A stretch of DNA of 64,000 bases from positions 248,001 through 312,000 of the forward strand of contig JAPLFQ010000025.1 of assembly GCA_026390595.1 (NCBI GenBank). The letters run 5' to 3'. Positions within the stretch are counted from its first letter, which is position 1. Each line of letters starts with the position of its first letter. This document shows positions 19,001-27,749 of this stretch, one piece after another. A program made the position numbers and the translations under genes. Origin of the DNA: Ignavibacteriales bacterium (GTDB taxonomy: Bacteria; Bacteroidota; Ignavibacteria; UBA10030). The notes beneath the pieces are model-generated. The model searched no databases. It was not told the DNA's origin and saw only the letters and a program-made list of their open reading frames with translations.

Positions 19001-19371
19001 AAAACACGCACTTGAATCAATATCAAAGAATTGTCCCGGGATCATTGTCATCTATTGTCCGATCCTACAAAGCCGCGGTTACGCGGTTGTGTCGTCGTGA
19101 AGGATTTCCGGAATTCCGATGGCAGCGTAATTACTACGAGCACATAATTCGAGACGGCTCTGAATATGCCCGGATCCAGAAATACATCGCGGATAATGCG
19201 AACAAATGGTCAGAAGATGAGGAGAATCCACGGGCATTATCTTAGCTCCGTGAAGGCATAAGGTCGGGTGGTTGAGTGTTTCAGAGACTTGAACCGGTGC
19301 CAATGTGTCACCAGTTGCTCTTTCTCCTTTTGTCACGTTCGGGGCCCGTCTGATCCAACGTAGGATTGTCC

Positions 19372-20559
19372 TTACGATTTCCTCGCGTCTCTCATCTTCT
19401 CCAGAACCTTCCAGCCGTACAGCAGCGCCCTGGGCAGGTGGAATGGCCCTTTCCACATCGATCCCTTCAGCTGTGACGAAACAGAACCATCGCGATGCAG
19501 GTAGCCGAACCATTCTCCGTGTTGCGGATCCGGGAAATGCGCGAATGACCACGCATGCACCCGCTCATACCATTGCTCGTACAGAGAATCACCGGTCAGG
19601 TGATGGGCGGTGAGAAGAGCATACAACGCCTCAGTATGCGGCCACCAGAGCTTCATGTCCCATTCGAGCTGCTCTGTCGGTTTTCCCTCTACATCGATGA
19701 AGGAGAAAATGCCGCCGAATTCTTTGTCCCATCCCAGCTCGAGTGACCACCGCAGCACATCCAGAGCACTGCGGAGCAGCGACTGATCACTCCTGTGAAG
19801 CGCTTCATGCATCATGAACCAGCTGGTCTCAATTGCATGCCCCGGGTTGACGCACCGCCCCTCGGGAGAGTCCAACATCTCTCCGTTTGGCCCCACGATC
19901 TCGAACAATGCCTTCCGGTCCGGTTTCATGAAGTGATGGAGTACTTCGTACAGCGCTTGATCTGCGACCGCTGTGTACAGTGGATCATCATCGACCTTCC
20001 GCAGTTCCTGCGTGGTTGCCAGAAGAATCATGGGCATCGCGTGAGCCTTCGTCACCCTGGTTTCGGGAATCACCTTCGGCGTCAGGCGGCCGGGATTTCT
20101 GTACAGGTCGATGACCAGTCGATACGTTTCTCTCGCTTTGAGAAGTGCCTGCTGATCGCCGCTTGCCTTTGAATACTCTGCACACGCAATCGTTCCAAAC
20201 GTCTCCGTAAAGAGATAGCGGCTCTTGCGCAGGGGCCGGCCGTCACGGGTCACCACGAAAAACATCCGCCCGTCGCTATCGAAGCCATGCCTGGTGATGA
20301 ACTCGTATCCACTGCGCGCAGCGTCGAGCCACTCCGGCCGCTGCTCGACTTCATTGTACAGCTTCGAGAATGTCCAGACTGCCCGGCACTGAATCCACAT
20401 CGCCTTGTCGGTGTTGTAGACCGAGCCGTCGCGATCAAGACAGTTGAGAATGCCGCCATGCGTGCGATCGATGGCATTGTTCAGCCAGAATGGTACGACA
20501 TCTTCCAGGAGCGTCCGGCGATAGAGCGTCAGCAATTCTTCAATTCTTTGGTTTGTCAT
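19372..20559 (-). CDS. N-acylglucosamine 2-epimerase (AGE) family sugar epimerase
   Basis: This 395-residue cytoplasmic protein has the (alpha/alpha)6 pattern of the AGE family, which inverts C2 of aldoses such as N-acetylglucosamine, mannose/glucose or cellobiose. Conserved pieces are NPGHAIE with His241, LWWPHTE with His308, and WKGPFHLPRALL with His374. The first and last align by motif with the catalytic His pair of the family, and the length is normal. The substrate cannot be told from sequence. It is the last gene of the long minus-strand carbohydrate operon, separated from the previous gene by 206 bp containing a MITE-like element, so it may be partly uncoupled. No Shine-Dalgarno sequence is visible. 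Confidence 0.8.
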   Translation of the reverse strand: MTNQRIEELLTLYRRTLLEDVVPFWLNNAIDRTHGGILNCLDRDGSVYNTDKAMWIQCRAVWTFSKLYNEVEQRPEWLDAARSGYEFITRHGFDSDGRMFFVVTRDGRPLRKSRYLFTETFGTIACAEYSKASGDQQALLKARETYRLVIDLYRNPGRLTPKVIPETRVTKAHAMPMILLATTQELRKVDDDPLYTAVADQALYEVLHHFMKPDRKALFEIVGPNGEMLDSPEGRCVNPGHAIETSWFMMHEALHRSDQSLLRSALDVLRWSLELGWDKEFGGIFSFIDVEGKPTEQLEWDMKLWWPHTEALYALLTAHHLTGDSLYEQWYERVHAWSFAHFPDPQHGEWFGYLHRDGSVSSQLKGSMWKGPFHLPRALLYGWKVLEKMRDARKS

Positions 20560-20574
20560 CGGAGGTCAGGTTAT

Positions 20575-20760
20575 TAGAGCGCATTTCAAAAATCCTATTG
20601 TGTCATTGCGAGCGAAGTCCCGACCTGCCCGCCGGAACAAAGTGGAGGCAGGAGGGACGAAGCGAAGCAATCTAACACAAACCGCGCGGCCTATGTATAG
20701 ATTGCTTCGGCAAAGCGCGCCTCGCAATGACAGGTTGGCTGTTCTTGAGATGGGTCCTTC
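20575..20760. repeat. MITE-like element, copy 2
   Basis: The terminal repeats are TAGAGCGCATTTCAAAAAT (20575-20593) and, reading the other strand, GAAGGACCCATCTCAAGAAC (20760-20741). Inside, GTCATTGCGAG (20602-20612) pairs with CTCGCAATGAC (20721-20731), and a central AGATTGCTTCG/CGAAGCAATCT inverted repeat is present. A CCTGCCCGCC unit is nested at 20624-20657. The element sits inside the operon, between the GH63-like and epimerase genes, and could form a strong RNA stem there. Confidence 0.6.
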
Positions 20761-20765
20761 TCTTC

Positions 20766-23162
20766 TCAGGTCCGTTCTTGTTCCATCCTGAGGGTGCAGG
20801 CCGGTTGTGCCAAAAAGGCGACCGATCCATACCCTGTGTCCCGGTCCCAGCGTATGGGAGCGCGGCGGCCGTCGACGAGAATGCGCGGTGCTTCGGCAGA
20901 GAAGAATGCAGCGTCAACGAAACCCATCGGCTCAACCCGGACTTCAACTGCATCAGACAGGCGCCTGGTGCTGAGCACCTTCGCGTTTGTGACTTCTGTG
21001 AAGCATGGAAGCATGGCGGCGTTGCCATAGCGGGCTGTGACGACATGGCTCTTCGGTGAATGGAACTCCGAAGGGATCTTTGTGCACCCGTCAATGATCG
21101 TCCCGTCGACGCTGAGACTTTCAAAATGAGGTCCGCCGTACACGGTCTCGAACGTCCAGGTACCTCCCCGCCATTCGATACCTTCCATCCGCGCTGCGGC
21201 AAGCGGGAGCGAGAGGGGAACGTGCGTTATTCCGCCGGGATCGAATTCAAAGCCAACGACGGATTCGCGCAGTGCCCGGTGCCATGCGGTGACGCAGTTG
21301 AGATTCGAAGCGCTGCCGTGATGTTCCCAGCTGCGCGGGTCGTTTTCCCTGAATCCCTTCAGAGCGAGAAACTCAGGACAATAGCCCAACCCGGACAAAG
21401 CCTCTTCGGCGCGTCGGAGCCACCGCATAATGGAGCCGGCGTCGCCGGCTCTTCGAAGCAATGTGAGAGCGTAGAAGTCCCAGTGCGGATACCACGAATC
21501 GAGAACGTCTTCTCCTGACGGGCCTGTTTCGCTCAACGGTATAACTCTCGTCCCGGCATCGGTCACCAATTCGCGGCCAATGAATGCAGCGGCTTCCCGT
21601 ACATGCGGTCTCATAAGCGGCAGACCTAATGGCGATTGCAGGAACAGCAGTGCAAAAAGAGGGTGGAAGCGACTCCGGGTGTCGGCATCTGCATTGACCG
21701 AGTCGATGAAAAACCCCGCTTCCGTATCCCAAAACCAGGCGCTGAAGTTCTGTGCAATTCTTGCGGCTGCCGCGCTTGTGCGTTCTTCGAGTTTGTCATC
21801 ACCGATCTGCCGTGCTATGTTTTCCAGAATCCGGCAGAATGCATACCAGCTTCCGACCTCCATGCACACGGCGCTCTGTTCGCTTCTTCCGAAAGCAGAC
21901 AACAGGTCGGGGTAGAAACCTTCCCCCTTGACCAGACCTTCACGCAACAATTGCTGTTCGGAGGCTTCGAACCGCGCAATGAACGACGGAAGGGACTGTC
22001 GCAGCACATTGTCGTCGTTGGTCTCGAGAAATGCTTCGTAGACAAGGGCAGCCTGGAGAAACTCAATGCCGCCCGGTGACGGAGTATCGAGCGGGAGCAA
22101 AGATCGGGTCCATCGGGCCGGGATTCGTCCCTCCTCGTCTCTGTGGTGCTCGATGAAACGCACGGTCTTCAAGACGTTCGGGCGATCTCCCCATCGCAAT
22201 GCCTCCATCATGGTCACGAGTGAATCCCATGCCCAGATCCAGTAATAGCGCCCCGGGCATGCCCGGGGTATTCCATAGTCACGTACAATGCATGACTCAA
22301 CGAGTCCGGGGACCGTTGCGGCGAATTCTTCAAGGTGTGGAAATCCCGGGAGTGCCAGTCCGGGCAGCATCGGTCGCTCACGCTGCGCCTCACTCTTTTC
22401 AATTGCGGCTTCAGCCTGGTCCGAACACCGGATGGTGAATTCCGTTGCTTCACCCGGCCGAAGAGTCTGCTCAAAGATCCATGTGTTCGCCGTTTCGGAG
22501 ATCGACCATCCTGTGCCTCCAAATGTAATGACGCATTCCGCATCGTAGAGCGCGAGGTCAGTATCCTGAAATTCGGGACGAAGATCGTCGCGCACGGCAA
22601 GACCGGATCGCTTCGGTGTGCTGAAGATCTTTTTTCGAACAGGCTCCGGGATAAGAAAATCACCCGCGTACGGCCCGGTCCGGCGAATCCATTTCTGAAG
22701 CATGATCTGGTCCCGAAAACGCGTTACCACGTTCCCGCCTTCAGCCCGGAATGGACTCCAGGTCCTTTCCCCGTGGACGGCGGTGAACGGGCTTTCCTTC
22801 GCCATCCGCACACACAGTGTCTGTGTCAACGCAGACGATGACGTACATCGAACCACCAGCCCCCGGCCTGAGGCGGCAATGGCAAGCGAGCAGACCCCGC
22901 CCGGCAAGAGCGTGTCCGACTCGATGCGCGTCGGTTGCCAATCGACGTCGTTCGTTTGCAGCATGTGCTCTTTGTTGTCAACTCGAACTGAGAAGCTCAG
23001 CACGCCAGACTCGTGAACGAGAATCCGCGAGTTCTTGCTCACGGGCTGAAGCCCATGATATCCTACTTCGGTGATTCCATGTTCTGCAGAGACGAACGCG
23101 TAGATGCGGTCGTGCGATATCCAACAACCTTTGTCCACGAGGGAACTCAATCTTCGTTTCAT
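20766..23162 (-). CDS. GH63/clan-G-like glycoside hydrolase
   Basis: This encodes 798 residues from the ATG at 23162, whose ATGA overlaps the stop of the preceding lyase gene; the longer open frame is not needed. The N-terminal 270 residues look like a beta-sandwich. Residues about 290-700 form an (alpha/alpha)6 barrel with YYWIWAWDSLVTMMEALRWG (Asp313 a candidate catalytic acid, as in the WxWD motif of GH63 relatives), EGRIPARW, and SWEHHGSASNLNCVTAWHRAL. A small beta-domain ends the protein. No signal peptide is seen, so it should act in the cytoplasm on imported oligosaccharides. The exact GH family and substrate are not determined. Confidence 0.65.
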   Translation of the reverse strand: MKRRLSSLVDKGCWISHDRIYAFVSAEHGITEVGYHGLQPVSKNSRILVHESGVLSFSVRVDNKEHMLQTNDVDWQPTRIESDTLLPGGVCSLAIAASGRGLVVRCTSSSALTQTLCVRMAKESPFTAVHGERTWSPFRAEGGNVVTRFRDQIMLQKWIRRTGPYAGDFLIPEPVRKKIFSTPKRSGLAVRDDLRPEFQDTDLALYDAECVITFGGTGWSISETANTWIFEQTLRPGEATEFTIRCSDQAEAAIEKSEAQRERPMLPGLALPGFPHLEEFAATVPGLVESCIVRDYGIPRACPGRYYWIWAWDSLVTMMEALRWGDRPNVLKTVRFIEHHRDEEGRIPARWTRSLLPLDTPSPGGIEFLQAALVYEAFLETNDDNVLRQSLPSFIARFEASEQQLLREGLVKGEGFYPDLLSAFGRSEQSAVCMEVGSWYAFCRILENIARQIGDDKLEERTSAAAARIAQNFSAWFWDTEAGFFIDSVNADADTRSRFHPLFALLFLQSPLGLPLMRPHVREAAAFIGRELVTDAGTRVIPLSETGPSGEDVLDSWYPHWDFYALTLLRRAGDAGSIMRWLRRAEEALSGLGYCPEFLALKGFRENDPRSWEHHGSASNLNCVTAWHRALRESVVGFEFDPGGITHVPLSLPLAAARMEGIEWRGGTWTFETVYGGPHFESLSVDGTIIDGCTKIPSEFHSPKSHVVTARYGNAAMLPCFTEVTNAKVLSTRRLSDAVEVRVEPMGFVDAAFFSAEAPRILVDGRRAPIRWDRDTGYGSVAFLAQPACTLRMEQERT

Positions 23163-25528
23163 GGAGTTCCCCTCAGCGAGATCCACGTTCCGTCGAACTC
23201 GGCCGCCGTTCCATCCGGAAACTTCCACGTCGCACGATTGCCCGTCTGAAATTGCAGCTCCGGCGGGTTGCCGTTCATGCATATGCACCAAAGAATGAAA
23301 GCGTTCTTGTTTTCACACGAGATGCACAGAACCCGGTCCCGCTCGCCGCTGTTCGGGTATGCGGGGACGAACCCGGTCAAACCGGTTTTCCACGTCACCT
23401 TTTCTGATGAGAAGGAAACGACAGCATTCGGGCCGTTGCTTCCCGTACCGATTTTGAAATTGACAACCTGTCCTCCACCGAATTGACTGAACTCTTCACA
23501 CGAATGCAAATTCCATTCGATGCTCGCTGCGTTGGCGAGCGTAACGACATCGGCTCCGAATATGTACCGGCCCGGCTGAACACAAATGCTGCGACGAAGC
23601 GATTGGACGCCGAGATGCGGAAGGTACGAATGCGCAAGTTCTACGGTCGCAGCAACAGTGCTTCCTGATGTTCTGATGTCAGCCAACGGTGCGTGGAGTG
23701 ATGGTGGGACAAAGTCCGGCATCCATACTGCCGAATCGCCGATTTGTCCCGTTCCATTGATCGTGATGATGTTGTGGAGTGACGTGTCGCGCCGGTACAC
23801 GGGCCCCGGACCGCCAATCAGCATCGAGTTGTTCTGATGCAAGAGGAACGAACCGTTGCACGGATCGCTGTGCCCGTATCCACCTGTGATTCCGGCCTCA
23901 TAGCGGTGTTTGCCAAGCGGCGGCCCGGAACGAAATGTAAAGAGGGAATCGGACGTCCGGACGAAAATCTGTGCTCCATCGGGAAAGGCTTTTGTGCCCT
24001 CTCGCGTATGAACAGGCTCGACGTGATCGGGAAACCAGAGGCATTCATACACTCTTCGCCTCGCAGGAGCATTTCGGAAATCGACGCCCTTGACGGGGAG
24101 CTCGAGCAAGACATCACCGAGCCAACGAGCCTCTCCTGATCCGGTTCTTGCAGCGATCAGGTAGTGACACCAACTGTCGCCCCCCACGCGGTATTGCGGG
24201 TCGCCAAAAGTCACGCCATGTAATCCGTCCGGTGAGGTCGCAGCTGCGCGAAACGCAGAAGCATTGATCATGACAGCGCTGTGAGGCCAGATCTCGGGTC
24301 CGCCACCACTCCGCAGAAGCTCCAACCACCGCAGCAGGAAACCAAATTCATAAATCCAGAGATTGATGCCATGGGGGAAGAAACCATCTGCGGGAAGCAT
24401 GGAAAGCACAAGCCTGGCAACACCGGCGAGATGGTTTGACCATTCGCGTGCACGCGGATGTGTGTCCTGGAATAGAAGGGAGAAGGCGAGCAAGCCCATT
24501 CCGCAGCCGAGGTAGTGGGCCTGAGAATAATCTTCGCGCTCATAACCGAGATGGTTCCAGCAGATGTCGGCAATTTCCCAAAGGCGCTTCCGGATGCGCT
24601 GTTCGTCGTCTGCGCTCAGATGGTGGAAGAGCCAGTCATAGCCCACGCTCAGGAGGAAGAGCGTTTCCCCTGACTGCGTGTCGATGGTGAGCGGAGCAAA
24701 GCCGGGTTGCTCCGTCAGAGCACAATAGTCCAGAAGGCTCTTGATCGCGCGCTCGATGTTTGCTGAAGAGGGTTCGATGAGAGCGAGGAACGCACCGATG
24801 AGGACTCTGTCTTCCGGCGTGAGAGATTCGGGACCATCCGGGATCTTTGATTCCGGTGTGACAACGAGAGACCGATCCCACATTGGAATGAATTCATGGA
24901 TCCTTCGGAGGGACTCTCTGCGCGCAACGGTCTGATTTTGCTTCAGGGCTGAGATGTCGGACTGGTTGATCAACAGCCGCGGGTGGCGGTGTAGCTTCTC
25001 TGCCGGAACCTCGAAAACGAACGGCGCGGGCTTGAGAGGACGAACTGCGTAGAACTGCGCTTCGAGCGGAACAAGCCTGGGGTCCGTCATGCTTACAACG
25101 ATTTGTTCCGATCGAAAGGAGCTGATCTTCACTACAGCGCGGAGTACATGCCGGGCGAGCTCGTCCCCCCAGAATTGAAATTGCAGCTCATGCACTCTCT
25201 CGCCGGACTTGAGCGTCGTCAAAGGCATGGGCGGGATGCCGCGCCATCCGGGCCAGGGACCGACGCGCAGGCCGGGAGGTTGCTGCTGGAACGTGAAATT
25301 CGGGAACGTATATGGGCGGTCTGCATCGCTGTGCACTGCGTAGCGACAATGTTCTTCCAGCGGATAGCTCGTCGCGTCGAACGTAATGAGAACAATCGTA
25401 TCCGCCCGCTCAGCGGCAAAGGCCGGAGCGACATACTGCATCCCAGCGTCGCTCACTAACTTCAGAGACGAAGTGCCGAGCAGCGTCACGGGGTCAAAAG
25501 GGGCGATATAAGGGGGTGGTGAAAACAC
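23159..25528 (-). CDS. heparinase II/III-like polysaccharide lyase
   Basis: This 789-residue protein has no signal peptide. An N-terminal beta-rich part is followed by a helical toroid (about 180-480; for example SVGYDWLFHHLSADDEQRIRKRL and PHGINLWIYEFGFLLRWLELL) and a C-terminal beta-sandwich containing GGYGHSDPCNGSFLLHQNNS, the segment that in heparinase II/III proteins carries a catalytic His and metal-site residues. These lyases cleave uronic-acid-containing glycans by beta-elimination. Its stop overlaps the next gene's ATG, so the two are co-translated. The GTG start at 25528 is weak and a start at 25441 is possible. A repeat-rich gap of 157 bp separates it from the upstream operon gene. 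Confidence 0.7.
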   Translation of the reverse strand: MFSPPPYIAPFDPVTLLGTSSLKLVSDAGMQYVAPAFAAERADTIVLITFDATSYPLEEHCRYAVHSDADRPYTFPNFTFQQQPPGLRVGPWPGWRGIPPMPLTTLKSGERVHELQFQFWGDELARHVLRAVVKISSFRSEQIVVSMTDPRLVPLEAQFYAVRPLKPAPFVFEVPAEKLHRHPRLLINQSDISALKQNQTVARRESLRRIHEFIPMWDRSLVVTPESKIPDGPESLTPEDRVLIGAFLALIEPSSANIERAIKSLLDYCALTEQPGFAPLTIDTQSGETLFLLSVGYDWLFHHLSADDEQRIRKRLWEIADICWNHLGYEREDYSQAHYLGCGMGLLAFSLLFQDTHPRAREWSNHLAGVARLVLSMLPADGFFPHGINLWIYEFGFLLRWLELLRSGGGPEIWPHSAVMINASAFRAAATSPDGLHGVTFGDPQYRVGGDSWCHYLIAARTGSGEARWLGDVLLELPVKGVDFRNAPARRRVYECLWFPDHVEPVHTREGTKAFPDGAQIFVRTSDSLFTFRSGPPLGKHRYEAGITGGYGHSDPCNGSFLLHQNNSMLIGGPGPVYRRDTSLHNIITINGTGQIGDSAVWMPDFVPPSLHAPLADIRTSGSTVAATVELAHSYLPHLGVQSLRRSICVQPGRYIFGADVVTLANAASIEWNLHSCEEFSQFGGGQVVNFKIGTGSNGPNAVVSFSSEKVTWKTGLTGFVPAYPNSGERDRVLCISCENKNAFILWCICMNGNPPELQFQTGNRATWKFPDGTAAEFDGTWISLRGTP

Positions 25529-25546
25529 TTTGATAAGAAAATAATT

Positions 25547-25651
25547 TCACGCAAAGCCGCAAAGTTCGCAAAGACTAATGATTTAATTCAAGAAGCTTCT
25601 CTTTGCTGTCTTGCTTGCCCCGACGTTCATGTCGGGGGCGCCTTTGCGTGA
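25547..25651. repeat. nested inverted repeat inside the operon
   Basis: The outer arms TCACGCAAAG (25547-25556) and CTTTGCGTGA (25642-25651) enclose a CCCCGACGTTCATGTCGGGG hairpin. The same core is found at 4562-4643 and about 51000-51115. The right flank GTGAGAATTCTTGA is shared with 51102-51116, where a CCTGCCCGCC unit is inserted. Confidence 0.55.
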
Positions 25652-25685
25652 GAATTCTTGATACACCTTGTACCTGCGCACGCTG

Positions 25686-27749
25686 CTACAAAGACACCGG
25701 TTCGCCCGTCAGGGGGAAGAAGATTCGTTTCAGCCGATCAGTCTCGGGGAGTATGACAGACGTGTCCCCGATCCTCAATTCTCCTCCGTAGCGATACCCT
25801 GCTCTGGAAGGAACGAGCGAAACGATCGTGCCCTGCTTTGTTTGAGTCATCGTAACCCAGCATTTCTCCGGGGCATTGACCGGCCGAAGTACGGTCATTG
25901 ACTTGAGTCGGGCCAACACGTCAGCCGGTTCAGAGGAACCTGGCCTCCGGGAAGCTGGTATCGATGTGCCGTCTTCAAAAGTATTGGGGGTACCATAGAG
26001 AAATGCCACTTTCCCTTTGGCACCTTTCAGCCTGCCGAGCAATTGGCGATCTATGACCATTGAGTAGGGACAGAGGATGAAATCGTACTTGCCCGATCCG
26101 ACACAAAACTGTTTCCCGGCCCAATGACCGTTTCGCGCCGCAGTGGTTGCCGTGACATCGACGTGAAAATGATTGTCGAGAAGGGAGAGGATAAGCGCGA
26201 AGATCTCGGCTGCAGCTTTGTCGGCACGAGGGTCTGCAAGCGCATACAGTGACTCCACCGGATAGAGAACGAGGAGATTCGCCGATGGAAGTCTGCTGCC
26301 GACCTTGTTCAGTTCGTCCGACAGGAAACGATTCCACGTTGGGAACGCAGGCCACGTCGAATGTTCCGGATAGCCCGGAAGCTCGGGCGTCCCGAGAAAT
26401 GTGCGCTCCTGCCCGATTGTGCCGACGGGTCCGTACGCATGAGCCAGCCAGTGTGTGCCGAAGAGAGCCATGACCTTGACGCAGTGTTCCATGACCTCCT
26501 TCTGCCATCCCTGTCCGTCGTCGTCGCCGACGGTCCAGAGGTTGTTGTAGGCCAGGGGGCGTTCGTTCGATTTTCCAAGCGAAGCAGCAAAGACCGACAT
26601 CGCTGCGAGGTTGGAGTACCATGGAGAATCATCGGCTCTCAGTTTGTTCACCGCACCGAGATCAACGAACCCGCCGCTTTTGGCCCGGGCCGTCTCCCAG
26701 AGATTCAGCGATCCGTGGTTCATGTCGCACATATCGGCTGACTCGAAGTGCCAGGTATCGTGAATGCCCAGGATGGTTGCGGGACCCCAAAGGCGCCGGA
26801 CGTTCTTGCGCAGATCCAATTCCGCACGAACGACGGAGTTCTGAACCGAGCGGTAGTATGCAAGGCGGACCGGCACATGAGAGGAATCTTCTGCCTCGAA
26901 CGCTAGCTTCCAGAGTTCACGCCCGACCGGTGATTTCCTGGCTGCCTGATATGCTCTTCGGATCGAAGAAGAGTAGGGGAGTGAACCATACTGGCAGGTG
27001 TAGCCCGGCTCGTCCCACATGATCCCATCTGGGGAGCATCCTTCTGCCTTGAGCTGGTCAAGCAGCGTTCCGTACCATCGAAGGTGCTGACGGTTGGAGA
27101 AATCAAAATGGTTAGTTTGGACGTGAAAGAAGGCTATAGTCGACCATTCGTCATCAATGCCTTCTGGTACACGACCGAAGGCCTCGACGTATTTGTCGCG
27201 GGCATTGTAGAAGAGCCGTGCTCCCGGTGAAATATCGACGACGTCTTTCTTGCCTAGGAGCGCCTTCCCGCGTCTGAATGCATGGACTCCCGCGAGTCCA
27301 ATCGGAACAAATTCAACGGCGACGTCGGTCAGCATGTGGACGTGCCGGGGCGCCAGCGTGCAGCGAATGGTGTACCGGCCGCCCCGTACATCTGCCGTGT
27401 TGGGCACCACATCAGCTTTGGCGGCATTCCCAAAGAGCACAAGTTCCAATGCGGAAGAGTCACGCACAATCTTGTGCGAAACGAAGCGTGGATCCGGACC
27501 CAGCCAGCATCTCATGCCGTGGCTGCGGCACAAGTGATTGATATGACGCCATGCGTCGACAGCCATCGGGTCATCCCATGAGTAGCGGCTGCAGCGGACG
27601 AATGCAGCCACACCGCCAAAACCTGCATCTGCGAGATCACGGAATTGTCTCTCGAGCAGCTTGCGGTCTTCAATGACTGCGTCGGTGATCGACCAGACCA
27701 TGATAGGCCGGGTTTCGTCGTGTTGATGTTCCGAACGTGTCTTCTTCAC
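25686..27749 (-). CDS. putative TIM-barrel glycoside hydrolase (GH106-like organisation)
   Basis: This encodes 687 residues without a signal peptide. The opening (ITDAVIEDRKLLERQFRDLADAGFGGVAAFVR) is typical of TIM-barrel glycosidases related to GH106/GH2-type rhamnosidases and galactosidases. Later acidic motifs include GIMWDEPGYTC (about residue 250), HFESADMCDMNHG and a beta-galactosidase-A4-like alpha/beta segment (LLVLYPVESLYALAD, then KYDFILCPYSMVID). The catalytic acids are not certain. The start overlaps the stop of the upstream gene (ATGA), so it is coupled to the sugar-binding-like protein. Function as an intracellular exo-glycosidase is inferred from context. Confidence 0.55.
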   Translation of the reverse strand: MKKTRSEHQHDETRPIMVWSITDAVIEDRKLLERQFRDLADAGFGGVAAFVRCSRYSWDDPMAVDAWRHINHLCRSHGMRCWLGPDPRFVSHKIVRDSSALELVLFGNAAKADVVPNTADVRGGRYTIRCTLAPRHVHMLTDVAVEFVPIGLAGVHAFRRGKALLGKKDVVDISPGARLFYNARDKYVEAFGRVPEGIDDEWSTIAFFHVQTNHFDFSNRQHLRWYGTLLDQLKAEGCSPDGIMWDEPGYTCQYGSLPYSSSIRRAYQAARKSPVGRELWKLAFEAEDSSHVPVRLAYYRSVQNSVVRAELDLRKNVRRLWGPATILGIHDTWHFESADMCDMNHGSLNLWETARAKSGGFVDLGAVNKLRADDSPWYSNLAAMSVFAASLGKSNERPLAYNNLWTVGDDDGQGWQKEVMEHCVKVMALFGTHWLAHAYGPVGTIGQERTFLGTPELPGYPEHSTWPAFPTWNRFLSDELNKVGSRLPSANLLVLYPVESLYALADPRADKAAAEIFALILSLLDNHFHVDVTATTAARNGHWAGKQFCVGSGKYDFILCPYSMVIDRQLLGRLKGAKGKVAFLYGTPNTFEDGTSIPASRRPGSSEPADVLARLKSMTVLRPVNAPEKCWVTMTQTKQGTIVSLVPSRAGYRYGGELRIGDTSVILPETDRLKRIFFPLTGEPVSL

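Larger units (their letters stand above)
18646..19245 (+). pseudogene. REP-associated tyrosine transposase (RAYT), amber-interrupted
   Basis: The frame from the ATG at 18646 to the stop at 19245 is one RAYT/Y1 transposase of about 200 codons, interrupted by TAG at 18826-18828. The context CW-TAG-EIPRHFPNVVLDEFVIMPDHMHG fits families with CWQEIP, so a CAG-to-TAG change is likely. The HUH motif (HMHG) and the probable catalytic Tyr (QKYIADNANKW) both lie after the stop. RAYTs cut and move REP hairpins as single-stranded DNA. The middle of the gene carries three 21-bp tandem repeats encoding IEPRxEN. Many other genes here end in TAG, so recoding is unlikely and the gene is probably dead. Confidence 0.75.
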
